DNA from: DATMNR01 sp963702765
GTDB taxonomy: Bacteria; Chloroflexota; Ktedonobacteria; Ktedonobacterales; Ktedonobacteraceae
Assembly: GCA_963702765.1 (NCBI GenBank)
Contig: CAVPEB010000028.1
Coordinates: 11,713-75,712 of the forward strand
Reading direction: 5' to 3'
Length of the DNA stretch: 64,000 nucleotides
The position numbers were made by a program, and so were the translations under genes. The notes beneath the pieces are model-generated. The model worked only from the letters and a program-made list of their open reading frames with translations. It did not search any database and had not been told where the DNA came from. Below, one piece after another: positions 10,622 through 19,191 of the stretch (position 1 is its first letter; every line of letters begins with the position of its first letter).

Positions 10622-10742
10622 CGTAGATGCTGATGGTTTGATTCTTTGTCCCCATAGCTCTGGAGCTAGGTAACATATCAGTTCGTCCTTGGTGAAATGG
10701 GACAGAAAAGTGTTTTAAAAACCATCAATTTTTGCTTGACCA

Positions 10743-11801
10743 TTACGAGTTGTCCTCAGTCTCCAACTGGGGTGGAGGAGGTTCATGCGGCATCACTTTA
10801 GCAGAGAAGCGATAGGCGTTGGTCTGAGCCTGTGCTCCTTCCAGATCCTGGAGTGTCTCCTTGCTGGGTTCCCAGGCCTTGGCCGAGATCGTCTTCAGGA
10901 GCTTGTAGTAGGCGCTGTACACCTGATTCACCATATGTGTGCTGGCCAGAATGCCGTAGAGCGTGATGCAGCGGCGCAACGTGCGTTCGCTCATGTCGAC
11001 GCGTTCCCCGTTTGCCCTGCCGCTTCCCCCGAAGGTGACTTTCAGGTCAAAGCGGCTGTCGCAAGCGCGCATGGCGTAGGTGCGATAGAGCTGGGCGGCG
11101 CGGCTGTAATGGGCGCGCTGTCTGCGCCGCTGCTCTTCTGCCGCCTCTCCCTCATCGTCGAGGTGCTCATCCGCCAGCTCCTGGCCAGCTCGCAACTCAT
11201 ACTCGGCTGCGTACAAGACAGCTTGCAGGTAATAGTCGCGATACAGCGTGAAGGGCCTGCGCGCCCAGGTGCCCACCTCTTCGGGCGCTTCGTGTAACAG
11301 ATCGGCCAGGAAATCCCCGGCGTAGGCTTTCCTCAGGCGATCGCAGGCTTGCTTAATGGCCTGGGGTATGCTGTCGGCGAGCAGCCCTTCATCAAAGGCT
11401 TGCTGGATGAGCTGATGCTGCGCTTCAAGCAGTGCGAGGTCCGCGACATGGCAGATCTCCGAGAGCCCGTACCGTTTGTTCCTGATGGCAAAGATGTCCA
11501 GGTTGGGCGGGATGACCTCCTCCCTCGCCTGCTGGTTCACCTGCTGCGCCGCCTGTCTGAGCTGCCGGCGAATCTCTTTTTTTGCCGAGTCCAGCGCGTC
11601 CTGCAACTTCTTGGGCGTGGCATCCTCGTCGGGTCTGCCATAGCCGAAGATATGCTCCCGCAACTTGTCGAGGCTGATCGTCTGCCCCCGCGACTGCGCA
11701 TCCAGCCAGGCGAGGTAGGCCACGAGCTGTATTTCTTTCGCATTCAGATGAAGTGGAACGCGATAGCTTTTCCCACCTGGCACATCAAGTGTCAGGCTCA
11801 A
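10743..11801 (-). CDS. SARP-like winged-helix protein with bacterial transcriptional activation-type domain
   Basis: 352 residues if the TTG at 11801 is the start; a TAG lies four codons upstream. The first 90 residues look like an OmpR/SARP-type winged helix (LHLNAKEIQLVAYLAWLDAQ, then PKKLQDALDSAKKEIRRQLR). A mainly helical region with Ala- and Tyr-rich stretches follows, reminiscent of the BTAD domain of SARP regulators. In related bacteria such domains usually form the C-terminal part of much longer proteins, and the start here is weak with no clear ribosome site. This may therefore be an N-terminally truncated gene. It is transcribed towards the IS3 element. Target genes cannot be named. 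Confidence 0.5.
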   Translation of the reverse strand: MSLTLDVPGGKSYRVPLHLNAKEIQLVAYLAWLDAQSRGQTISLDKLREHIFGYGRPDEDATPKKLQDALDSAKKEIRRQLRQAAQQVNQQAREEVIPPNLDIFAIRNKRYGLSEICHVADLALLEAQHQLIQQAFDEGLLADSIPQAIKQACDRLRKAYAGDFLADLLHEAPEEVGTWARRPFTLYRDYYLQAVLYAAEYELRAGQELADEHLDDEGEAAEEQRRRQRAHYSRAAQLYRTYAMRACDSRFDLKVTFGGSGRANGERVDMSERTLRRCITLYGILASTHMVNQVYSAYYKLLKTISAKAWEPSKETLQDLEGAQAQTNAYRFSAKVMPHEPPPPQLETEDNS

Positions 11802-12001
11802 TTCTTTGAGCTATACTGGCTACTGAGGGTACCTGTGCAAGGATGAAAAGAGAAAAGCATGTATTCAAAGCCATACTTTCAGTTTGAGTACGCAGAGTAA
11901 TAATCAGCAAGCCATTTCTGAAGAGTGTGTTGTTGGAAGGAGACCAGAATGAGGAAGAACATCTGTTCTATAACTACTAGAAAAATGCACAAATAGGCGA
12001 C

Positions 12002-12075
12002 CGGAACCGACGGGATTCGAACCCGCGATCTTCTGCGTGACAGGCAGACATGTTAGGCCACTACACCACGGCTCC
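12002..12075 (-). tRNA. tRNA-Asp (GTC)
   Basis: Read on the minus strand: acceptor GGAGCCG pairs with CGGTTCC (one G-U), the anticodon arm is TCTGC / CTGTCAC / GCAGA with GTC in the centre, and the T arm is GCGGG TTCGAAT CCCGT. The discriminator base is G, as expected for tRNA-Asp. CCA is not encoded. Confidence 0.95.
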
Positions 12076-12272
12076 TCATTGATCGTTGCACCTTGCTGGG
12101 TGCGATTAGGATGATACCAGACCAGGGCCACACTGTCAAGTCTTCAAGTACACCAATTTTCTGCTTGCTTGTATTTGCTTGTTGACATCTGTACTGCGAT
12201 AGCCTATCTTGTTCTTACATATGTAGGATTGTCTTAGGACAAAACGAGAGATCAGAAACGAGTGAAAGAATA

Positions 12273-12813
12273 GTGGGGCGCGATATCCTGGTCGATGGCT
12301 ATAACGTAATAAAAAGGAATGTTTCGTTTCAAGACATTGAGTACGAAAAGCCTTGCTTCTGCGCGGCAACTTTTGGTAAACCAGCTTGCCAACCGCTATC
12401 GACACACGCCGCACCAGGTCATCGTTGTCTTTGATGGCGATGGTGTGAGCGAACAAACACTTCAGGATCGCCGCGTGCGCATCATCTATTCCCGCGCAGG
12501 AGAAACAGCAGATAGTGTTATTGCTCGATTAGCAGCTTCAGCACGAGCAGCCGGGCGTGAAGTGGAATTGTACAGCGACGATAACGAAGTAAGGCAATCA
12601 GTTTCTCAGCAAGGTGGGACGATCAGTTCGACTAATCAGCTTACAAAGAACCTGAATGCAGCACCCACTGATCTCGCTCGGCTTTCACACCACCGCCAAC
12701 AGGCACGTCGGCAATATGGAATAGATCCCAGGCAAAAATATGAACTTGACGACTTCCAGTCCCCCTCTTCGCATAATCGTAAGAAAGGGAAGAAAAGTCG
12801 TCATAAAGGATAG
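12273..12813 (+). pseudogene. NYN-domain (YacP-like) putative RNase, one frameshift
   Basis: The GTG at 12273 opens with GRDILVDGYNVIKRNVS, the first strand and first catalytic Asp of the NYN/PIN-like nuclease fold. About 15 codons later the frame shifts (12322-12335). The rest continues in the +1 frame as TLSTKSLASARQLLVNQLAN, VIVVFDGDG (second acidic motif), ADSVIARLA (third) and YSDDNEVRQ (fourth). Family members act in tRNA/rRNA processing or decay. The basic C-terminal tail (NRKKGKKSRHKG) may bind RNA. ATG 12319 would produce only a protein lacking the first catalytic strand. Either a sequence error or an inactivated gene. Confidence 0.65.
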
Positions 12814-12859
12814 GAAATTTATGTCAATTCATTTGAAGCTGGCCAAAAGCTACGAATGC

Positions 12860-13654
12860 TTATTTTTGCGCTACTGAGGGCATTTCATCCAGCGTTGAGT
12901 CTTCCTGGGATTGTGTCGACGTTTTATCCAACGAGGTATAATTTGATTTCTTGGGCTGCTTGCTAAAGCGAGCTTTGATCACGTAAGTAAATCCCTCGAT
13001 CACAATCTTGCGTGACATTTTAGATTTCCCCACGCGTCGATCCATAAAGATAATAGGGGTTTCGACTATCTTGAAACCATGCTGCATTACTCGATAGGCA
13101 AGTTCGATCTGGAACGCGTAGCCTTGTGATTGGATACTATCAAGATCAATACTTTCTAAAACCTCGCGCCGGTAACAACGATAACCAGCAGTGCAATCAT
13201 GTACTGGAATGCCAAGCATAAAGCGCGCAAAGATATTACCTCCACCACTGATGAAGCGGCGGAGCATGGTCCAGTTGGGAGTATCGCCTCCTGGAATGTA
13301 GCGAGAGCCAATTACCAGGTCAGCGTTCTCGATCGCTTTGAGAAAATCTGGAAGATATTTAGGGTCATGGGAGAAATCAGCGTCCATCTCAAATGCTGCA
13401 TCGTAATCATGCTCTATTGCATATTTGAAACCTTCGATATAAGCTGTTCCAAGCCCTAGCTTACTAGCACGATGCAACACATGCACTTGCGCATTCTCTT
13501 CATGAATTTTGTCAGCGAGTTCCCCTGTGCCATCGGGTGAATTGTCATCGACAACCAAAATATCGGATTCGGGCGCATACGAAAAAATCTCTTTCAGCAG
13601 AGGCGGAAGATTATCTATTTCGTTATACGTTGGAATAATAATAAGTGTTTTCAT
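12860..13654 (-). CDS. Polyprenol monophosphomannose synthase (GT2 family)
   Basis: 264 residues of a GT-A fold family 2 glycosyltransferase: IIIPTYNEIDNLPPLL at the start, VVDDNSPDGTGELAD, and the DXD-like EMDADFSHDPKYLP. The C-terminal block GKSKMSRKIVIEGF is typical of dolichol/polyprenol-phosphate mannose synthases (DPM1-like). It moves mannose from GDP-mannose to a polyprenyl phosphate on the cytoplasmic face. No membrane anchor is visible, so it is the soluble type. Its ATG overlaps the stop of the upstream flippase-like gene (13651-13654), indicating coupled translation. The neighbouring membrane protein may handle the lipid-linked sugar. Confidence 0.85.
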   Translation of the reverse strand: MKTLIIIPTYNEIDNLPPLLKEIFSYAPESDILVVDDNSPDGTGELADKIHEENAQVHVLHRASKLGLGTAYIEGFKYAIEHDYDAAFEMDADFSHDPKYLPDFLKAIENADLVIGSRYIPGGDTPNWTMLRRFISGGGNIFARFMLGIPVHDCTAGYRCYRREVLESIDLDSIQSQGYAFQIELAYRVMQHGFKIVETPIIFMDRRVGKSKMSRKIVIEGFTYVIKARFSKQPKKSNYTSLDKTSTQSQEDSTLDEMPSVAQK

Positions 13655-14733
13655 ATAAACTTGTCTCCAGTACTTGATAACACTGATGCGTTTTGTAATG
13701 TTGTTTGAGTGGCATCTTTAGATAATGTTGTGTTGATGCCGCGCTGTTGATTTTCCGACATTCCCCCCTGTACAGTGGAAAAGTCAATATGCTGGGTTGT
13801 TCGAAAGAGGACGAGGGCAATAACGCCAAGCCCCAGCCCAAACCATAAGGTACAGAGACGGATGAGCAGAGTTGCAGCCCCTGCAATCGCTTTAGAGGAC
13901 GTTATCAACAAATGCGTCAGTCCAAGCATGCTACCGTCAGCAGTACCCAGCCCCCCGGGTAGACCGGAAGCCGACCCGACCAAAGATGAAACTGCCAGAA
14001 TGAACATCGATTTGATAAACAAATCGACACTCATCGTGATGCCCAATCCCGCATAGACTAAAAATAATGCTCCACATTCACCTGACCAGGAAATCAAACC
14101 TATCAAGATAGCTAGAAGCAAAGGTCTCCATTGAAAAAGAGTGTAAGAACTTTCATAGAAACTGCGTATCAGATGTGCCATGCGTGAGATGATGGGAATT
14201 CGTTCGCCCATGCCTAGCAGAGCCAATGACAGTTGGCGGTTTTGTATAATCAAAATAACAGCCAGCCCAAGTATGGAAAGCGTGAGTAATATTTCCCAGC
14301 CAGAGCGATACAGTATAAGCCCTGTCATGGCTAAACCAATCATAGCAATTCCGTCCGTGAGCCTTTCAGCTACGATAATTGGCGATGAGCGACTGATAGG
14401 CACGTCCGTTGAATTTTTAAGCAGATAGGCCTTTAACAACTCACCAATTTTACCGGGAGTAATTGCCATAGAAAGTCCAGAAAGAAAGATTAACAGGCTT
14501 TGAAACCAGTGTACATGGATATCGAGCCGTCCAAGATAGTATTGCCATTTGATGAAGCGCCAGAAGTAGTTGAAGAGCGTTAGACCCAGAATCAGTGGAA
14601 GAAATTCCCAGCGAAAATTGACCAGTGCCTTCAGCATTTGTGGGAGGTCAGCGTACAAGGCAATAGCAGTCATGACAATGACTGCTAGCACGAGAGACGA
14701 TATTATTCCTGTCCTTATTTTGCGGGTAAGCAA
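13651..14733 (-). CDS. YbhN/AglD-like flippase-domain membrane protein
   Basis: 360 residues with about eight hydrophobic segments. It matches the lysylphosphatidylglycerol synthetase TM-region/UPF0104 family: a FNYFWRFIKWQYYLGRL block, then SMAITPGKIGELLKAYLL, ERLTDGIAMIGLA, and the late ASGLPGGLGTADGSMLGL motif. Family members are integral membrane proteins linked to lipid or lipid-sugar handling; their activity is largely unproven. The gene follows the UbiA-type gene by 12 bp and overlaps the mannosyltransferase by 4 bp, so it belongs to a polyprenyl-sugar operon. Confidence 0.78.
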   Translation of the reverse strand: MLTRKIRTGIISSLVLAVIVMTAIALYADLPQMLKALVNFRWEFLPLILGLTLFNYFWRFIKWQYYLGRLDIHVHWFQSLLIFLSGLSMAITPGKIGELLKAYLLKNSTDVPISRSSPIIVAERLTDGIAMIGLAMTGLILYRSGWEILLTLSILGLAVILIIQNRQLSLALLGMGERIPIISRMAHLIRSFYESSYTLFQWRPLLLAILIGLISWSGECGALFLVYAGLGITMSVDLFIKSMFILAVSSLVGSASGLPGGLGTADGSMLGLTHLLITSSKAIAGAATLLIRLCTLWFGLGLGVIALVLFRTTQHIDFSTVQGGMSENQQRGINTTLSKDATQTTLQNASVLSSTGDKFI

Positions 14734-14745
14734 CCGCCTGCTCCC

Positions 14746-15765
14746 TTATTTCGGTAGTACGTAGAGAACAATAATAATTAGCACTGTACACAACACAACG
14801 GTTCCAAGCATATGTCGGTCACGCAACAGTACTTCTTCGGGACTTCCACCCTCCATTCGCATATGCATCAAGTAAAGGTATCGGAACATCCCATATAGCA
14901 CCAATGGGATAGTGATCATCAAACGATGATTCCCGGTTGGTCCTTGAAAAGTATATAAGCTGTAAGCCATAATCGTTGCAGCCATTACAATCGTAATCAA
15001 CTGATCGAGAAGCGGCAGACTGTATTCCTTCAGAATCTGGCGGTGATTGCTTGCTTCACCTTGCAGCAAAACCAGTTCATGCCGTCGCTTGCTTAATGCC
15101 AGGAATAACGACAAAAGAATCGTCACAAGGTAAAGCCATGGTGAGATCATGGCAGGTATCACAACTGTCCCTGCCAGTATGCGAAGAACAAAGCCACTTG
15201 CAATGATGAATACATCCAGTAAGACAATATGTTTCAACCACACACTATACAGCGCCATCAGTGTTAAGTAAGTGACAACAGTCAGTGCAAAGAGAACGTT
15301 TGCACCTCCAAGCGAAGCAAAAATGTCAGTTTGCGGGATCGGCATCCTGAAAAGAAGCAATGTCAACCCTGCGCAACCGAGAAGCAAGATGCCGATAGTC
15401 GCGATTGCCCAGGGAATTGGCAGATCACCGCTGGCAAGCGGGCGTTGGCTTTTAGTGGGATGCTGGCGGTCGCGTTCGAGATCAAGGAGATCATTGAAAA
15501 TATAGACACAACTGGATGCCAGGCAGAAGACTACAAAAGCTACGCATGCACGCTCGAACGATGTGAGGGTAAATAGTTGTTGCGCAAAAACGAGGCCAAC
15601 AAAAAGAGCCAGATTTTTTGTCCATTGTCTTGGTCGCATCGACTGTATTATTGCGCCAGGGCTTCCCACCATTCCAACTTTGACAACGTTAGAGTTTGCC
15701 TCGTTCGTTGAGGAGGAATGTACACCTTTCTGCTTCGTAAATTGTAGCTCTTGCTTCGTCGTCAT
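14746..15765 (-). CDS. UbiA-family prenyltransferase, probably decaprenyl-phosphate phosphoribosyltransferase
   Basis: 339 residues with about nine membrane helices after a roughly 40-residue hydrophilic N-terminus. The first Asp-rich motif (IFNDLLDLERDRQHPTKSQR) and RPLASG fit the DPPR-synthase branch of the UbiA superfamily. MRPRQWTKNLALF is the usual start of that branch. The enzyme transfers 5-phosphoribose from PRPP to decaprenyl phosphate, the first step to decaprenyl-phosphoryl arabinose. The start lies 1 bp after the stop of the Crp/Fnr-type gene. The two genes further down act on polyprenyl phosphates or are membrane proteins, which supports a cell-envelope role. Confidence 0.8.
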   Translation of the reverse strand: MTTKQELQFTKQKGVHSSSTNEANSNVVKVGMVGSPGAIIQSMRPRQWTKNLALFVGLVFAQQLFTLTSFERACVAFVVFCLASSCVYIFNDLLDLERDRQHPTKSQRPLASGDLPIPWAIATIGILLLGCAGLTLLLFRMPIPQTDIFASLGGANVLFALTVVTYLTLMALYSVWLKHIVLLDVFIIASGFVLRILAGTVVIPAMISPWLYLVTILLSLFLALSKRRHELVLLQGEASNHRQILKEYSLPLLDQLITIVMAATIMAYSLYTFQGPTGNHRLMITIPLVLYGMFRYLYLMHMRMEGGSPEEVLLRDRHMLGTVVLCTVLIIIVLYVLPK

Positions 15766-15766
15766 T

Positions 15767-16456
15767 CTAATAGATGCGTCGTTTCAAATCATTTACACGA
15801 TGAATCGTGATGCGATGTTTGTCAGTACTAATGAAGTTCTTGTCAGTAAAATAACCGAGTACCTTGTTGACACTTTCGCGGGAAGCCCCGACCATGGAAG
15901 CAAGTTCCTGCTGAGTCAGGCGTACATCGATGAGAACGCCATCATCGGATTTAACGCCATGTGCATCGGCCAACTCAAGGAGTTTTTTTGCCACGCGCCC
16001 ATACACGTCAAGAAAAATCAGATCTTCAACCATTTGATCAGTAGTGCGCAAGCGCTTACTGAGAGCTTCAAGCACTAAAATAGCTATTTTTGGATTTTTC
16101 TGTATCGCGTTAAGAAAGTCGCTCCGTTGTAATGTATAACATTCAACTCTTTCCAGGGCTACTGCATCCGTAGAACGTGGTAAACCATCGAGGAGAGCGA
16201 ATTCCCCGAAATATTCTCCTTTACCAAGTACAGCCAGGGAAACTTCTTGACCATCGGGGCTGATTATGCAGATTTTGACTTTACCCTCTTTAATCATATA
16301 GAGTACCTGCCCAGGGTCGTCACGATGGAAAATAACCTCGCCGGAGCGAAAGGTGCGTCGTTTAGTGGCAGAACTCAGGGCATGGATCTCTTCTTCGGGA
16401 AGGTCGGTAAAAAATGACACTTGTTTGAAATAGGCTGTCTCTTTATCTGGCTCCAT
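15767..16456 (-). CDS. Crp/Fnr-family transcriptional regulator
   Basis: 229 residues: a cyclic-nucleotide-binding-like beta barrel (about 10-130, with GKVKICIISPDGQEVSLAV and GEYFGEFALLDGLPRS) and a C-terminal winged helix (LTQQELASMVGASRESVNKV). There are no cysteines in an FNR-like cluster arrangement, so oxygen sensing by an iron-sulfur centre is unlikely. GEFALLDGLPRSTDA resembles the phosphate-binding cassette. It is the first gene of the polyprenyl-sugar operon and may regulate it. Confidence 0.87.
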   Translation of the reverse strand: MEPDKETAYFKQVSFFTDLPEEEIHALSSATKRRTFRSGEVIFHRDDPGQVLYMIKEGKVKICIISPDGQEVSLAVLGKGEYFGEFALLDGLPRSTDAVALERVECYTLQRSDFLNAIQKNPKIAILVLEALSKRLRTTDQMVEDLIFLDVYGRVAKKLLELADAHGVKSDDGVLIDVRLTQQELASMVGASRESVNKVLGYFTDKNFISTDKHRITIHRVNDLKRRIY

Positions 16457-17091
16457 ACTTGTTCATTCCTTTTCGAAGTTCTCGTATCGTATTGTCTATT
16501 ATCACGTTACTGGCGTACATAAGGATTACTTATACTAACGTACTTTCACCTATCATGCAAGAGCATTCCTACTTACATAACGATTCGAAATCATACATAG
16601 CAAACAAACGCGTGAAGATAGGAAATGTGGCTTGCGCCTGCTAAGGATGGGCTGTATACTTACTACATCCATCGTCCAGTTCCGTGCCTTGATGCTGATA
16701 CAGAGTATGTTTTCAAGAATCTGCTTGGTTTGAGCGATGAACATATCAAGCAACTGGATGACGAGGGTGTACTCATGTAGAGCTTCGATGGGGATATGGC
16801 ACCTGAAAGTCAAATTCTGGGGAATTCACGGGTCTTGAATATGCTTCGCAACTGTGAGGGATCTGTTCAGGTGCCATGTTTAAAGGATACCCTGGAACAT
16901 TTTGAAATGCAATGAAATAGTACTTTCTCTCTTTATTGAAGCTCTATAGCTCGTGTGCTATAATATCTGAGTGCAGAGGTCGGATTTATTTGCTATCTTC
17001 ACTCTAACGTATACCAAATCAAAAATCATAAGAAAGAGTGCTTATGCCCATTGATGATAAGGGTTGATAGCGCTCGAAAAGGATATTGGAC
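16457..17091. other. Intergenic region between Crp-type and Mrp-type genes
   Basis: Divergent spacer of about 630 bp that must hold promoters for both flanking genes. The only coding trace is the CoA-transferase-like fragment at 16625-16780. Confidence 0.4.
16625..16780 (+). pseudogene. C-terminal fragment of a CaiB/BaiF-type CoA transferase
   Basis: A 51-codon frame ends in YVFKNLLGLSDEHIKQLDDE plus GVLM. This closely follows the family ending in which a GQHTEEVL-like segment is followed by LLGLSxEEIxxLxxxGVI. Only the tail of the roughly 400-residue enzyme is present, so this is a remnant. ATG 16625 has AGGAA just upstream, but the position of the homology makes a functional small protein unlikely. 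Confidence 0.5.
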
Positions 17092-18126
17092 ATGGCGGAA
17101 ACAATCACTTCCGATATGATTATTCATGATGTTGTCACAAAACACCCGGAAACTGTCAAGGTTTTTCATGGACATGGACTTCCCTGTACAGCTTGTGCTG
17201 TCGGTTCTCGTGAAAGTATCGCGGGAGGCGTGCGCACCCATCGCTTTCCACCCGAAAAGCAGGCGCTTTTACTCCAGGATCTAAATGCGGCTATCCACGG
17301 TGAACCAATCTCAGTTGCTCCTAAAAAGGCCCCCGTTGGGCGAGGCGTGCCCTTGACTATGGCTCCTGCTGGTAAAGATGGCGCGATCAAGCAGGTGATC
17401 GCCATTATGAGCGGCAAAGGTGGCGTTGGTAAATCACTCGTGACGGGTTTGCTGGCAGTTTCTCTCAGGAGCCAGGGATTACGCGTTGGAATTCTCGATG
17501 GTGACATTACTGGCCCTAGTATTGCGCGTATGTTCGGTACAAAAGGCCAGCCAGCTAAATCTGCGAACGGGGGTATCGAACCTCTGATTAGTATGGGTGG
17601 CATTCGCGTCATGTCGATGAATATGTTCTTGGAAGATGAAAGTTCTCCCGTCATCTGGCGTGGACCGATGATTTCCGGAGCCATCAAACAATTCTTCAGT
17701 GACGTTGAGTGGGGTCGGCTTGATTACTTGTTGGTCGACCTACCTCCGGGTACTTCTGATGCGCCAATGACCGTTTTGCAATCCCTGCCAGTTGACGGTA
17801 TTGTTATCGTTTCCTCGCCACAATTGCTGGCGACAATGGTCGTAAAAAAATGCATCAATATGGTTCAGCAGCTCAAAGGAGTCATTGTAGGCGTCGTGGA
17901 GAATATGTCCTACTTTGAGACGCCTGATGGCGTGCGCTACGAGATATTCGGTCAAAGCAACGGCCCAGAGTTGGTCGATATGACGGGTGCTCCACTACTG
18001 GCTCAACTGCCCATTGATCCCGTTTTGACAAGCCTGTGCGATGCTGGACGCATTGAAGAGTATCGAGGCACCGCATATGAGATGCTTGCCGAGAATTTCG
18101 TCAAAACATTGAAAATAAAACGCTAG
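17092..18126 (+). CDS. DUF1858-Mrp/NBP35 fusion, P-loop ATPase
   Basis: 344 residues. An N-terminal DUF1858 domain (about 1-65: VVTKHPETVKVFHGHGLPC then TACAVG) is fused to an Mrp/NBP35/ApbC ATPase. The ATPase has the deviant Walker A MSGKGGVGKSLVTGLL, GILDGDITGPSI, and the DLPPGTSDAPMTVLQ switch region. Mrp proteins carry and deliver iron-sulfur clusters. The usual C-terminal CxxC after ENMS is absent (ENMSYFETPDGVRYEIFG); the only CxxC is in the DUF1858 part. Start ATG 17092 follows GAAAAGGATATTGG; TTG 17086 is an alternative. A 13-bp inverted repeat follows the stop. Confidence 0.85.
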   Translation: MAETITSDMIIHDVVTKHPETVKVFHGHGLPCTACAVGSRESIAGGVRTHRFPPEKQALLLQDLNAAIHGEPISVAPKKAPVGRGVPLTMAPAGKDGAIKQVIAIMSGKGGVGKSLVTGLLAVSLRSQGLRVGILDGDITGPSIARMFGTKGQPAKSANGGIEPLISMGGIRVMSMNMFLEDESSPVIWRGPMISGAIKQFFSDVEWGRLDYLLVDLPPGTSDAPMTVLQSLPVDGIVIVSSPQLLATMVVKKCINMVQQLKGVIVGVVENMSYFETPDGVRYEIFGQSNGPELVDMTGAPLLAQLPIDPVLTSLCDAGRIEEYRGTAYEMLAENFVKTLKIKR

Positions 18127-18140
18127 CGGTTGCTTTACCA

Positions 18141-18180
18141 TAGGGGCAAGCCATTCTTAAATAAAGCTGGCTTGCCCCTA
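18141..18180. terminator. Bidirectional hairpin terminator
   Basis: A perfect 13-bp inverted repeat: TAGGGGCAAGCCA at 18141-18153 and its complement at 18168-18180, with a 14-nt loop. It lies between convergent genes (Mrp fusion and VOC protein), and the VOC stop codon is inside its right arm. There is no long T-run. Confidence 0.65.
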
Positions 18181-19116
18181 TTCTGTGTCCTGATGTAACA
18201 CAATCGATGCGCCACAGGCATAATCGGGGTAAATCCATATCACAGGATGTGGAAGAGTTTGGTAAGTATACGTGACGCCGTGCTCATCGAGAAAACGGCG
18301 CGAAGCTTCCAAATTCTCAACAGCAAGGGTCATTCTACAGAGGCTTTCACCAAATTGTTTCAAATGCCTGGCCAGCGCTCCTGGCTCTGGCAAATGCTCG
18401 TAATCCACATCTTGATCTGCCTCAACGCTGAGAGGTAGAGCTTCAGCCAGCTCAAAACATTGACCCTGATCGTTGCCTCCAAGAGGAAATGCTACAAGCA
18501 TTGCATCCCAGCTATCAACTTCACCTGTGAATGAATCTGAGGGCTGTAATCCATAGATGTGCTGGAAACGCTGTGTAGCCTCGGCAAGATCTGCAACTGC
18601 AACAGTTGCGCTGCGAACCTGCATGGCTCCTAGCGGGTGCTCAGGTGGATTTGTCCACCCGGCAAGGCGAAAACGCCGCTCTTCGCCTGCACTATCATGC
18701 TGTATGATGAATGGATAACGTTGTGTCAGGTCTGGACGCTCAACATCTATACGAGCCCAGCCACGTGTACGGCCATCGGCAGCTCTCAATGATCCCGGAA
18801 TCGGCCCCAGAATTGGGATGCCACGATCAATCATAGCCTTACTATCAGCGTCGATATCGTTTGATGCAAGAACAAAGTTGAGATATCCCTCGTAGTTAGT
18901 CAATCGATCCAGCAGACTTTGTTGTGCTTCTTCAGGATTGTAGATTGCCATAAGTTCCAGGTATGTATCACCGATCACAATAATACGATTGGCAGTCCCA
19001 CCAGTGGGATGAACCCCACCGCCTGAGACTGCCAATCCTAGTTTCTGGCTGAATTGTGTTGCAGCCTGATCTAAGTTATGTACACCGATGATGACATGAT
19101 CAATTGCTGTGAGCAT
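18178..19116 (-). CDS. VOC (glyoxalase-like) superfamily protein
   Basis: 312 residues made of two vicinal-oxygen-chelate modules. The first opens with AIDHVIIGVHNLDQAATQF; the second begins at AMQVRSATVAVADLAEATQRF (about residue 165). Spaced acidic and His residues (for example YLELMAIYNPEE) could hold a metal. The first half resembles the Glyoxalase_3/glyoxalase-like domain found in proteins of unknown substrate. It probably acts on a small soluble compound. Convergent with the Mrp fusion gene and divergent from nothing close; secF lies 75 bp upstream on the same strand. Confidence 0.75.
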   Translation of the reverse strand: MLTAIDHVIIGVHNLDQAATQFSQKLGLAVSGGGVHPTGGTANRIIVIGDTYLELMAIYNPEEAQQSLLDRLTNYEGYLNFVLASNDIDADSKAMIDRGIPILGPIPGSLRAADGRTRGWARIDVERPDLTQRYPFIIQHDSAGEERRFRLAGWTNPPEHPLGAMQVRSATVAVADLAEATQRFQHIYGLQPSDSFTGEVDSWDAMLVAFPLGGNDQGQCFELAEALPLSVEADQDVDYEHLPEPGALARHLKQFGESLCRMTLAVENLEASRRFLDEHGVTYTYQTLPHPVIWIYPDYACGASIVLHQDTE

Positions 19117-19191
19117 ACGTTCCTTTCAGCCTCCTGAGCCGTAGGCTAGCCATGTAGAGCGGCGTTGGTGGCTGTTTTCAATCATCGCCCA

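Noticed and set aside
11349..11846. 165-codon frame on the plus strand inside the SARP-like gene
   Set aside because: It is antisense to a better-supported gene and has no recognisable domain.
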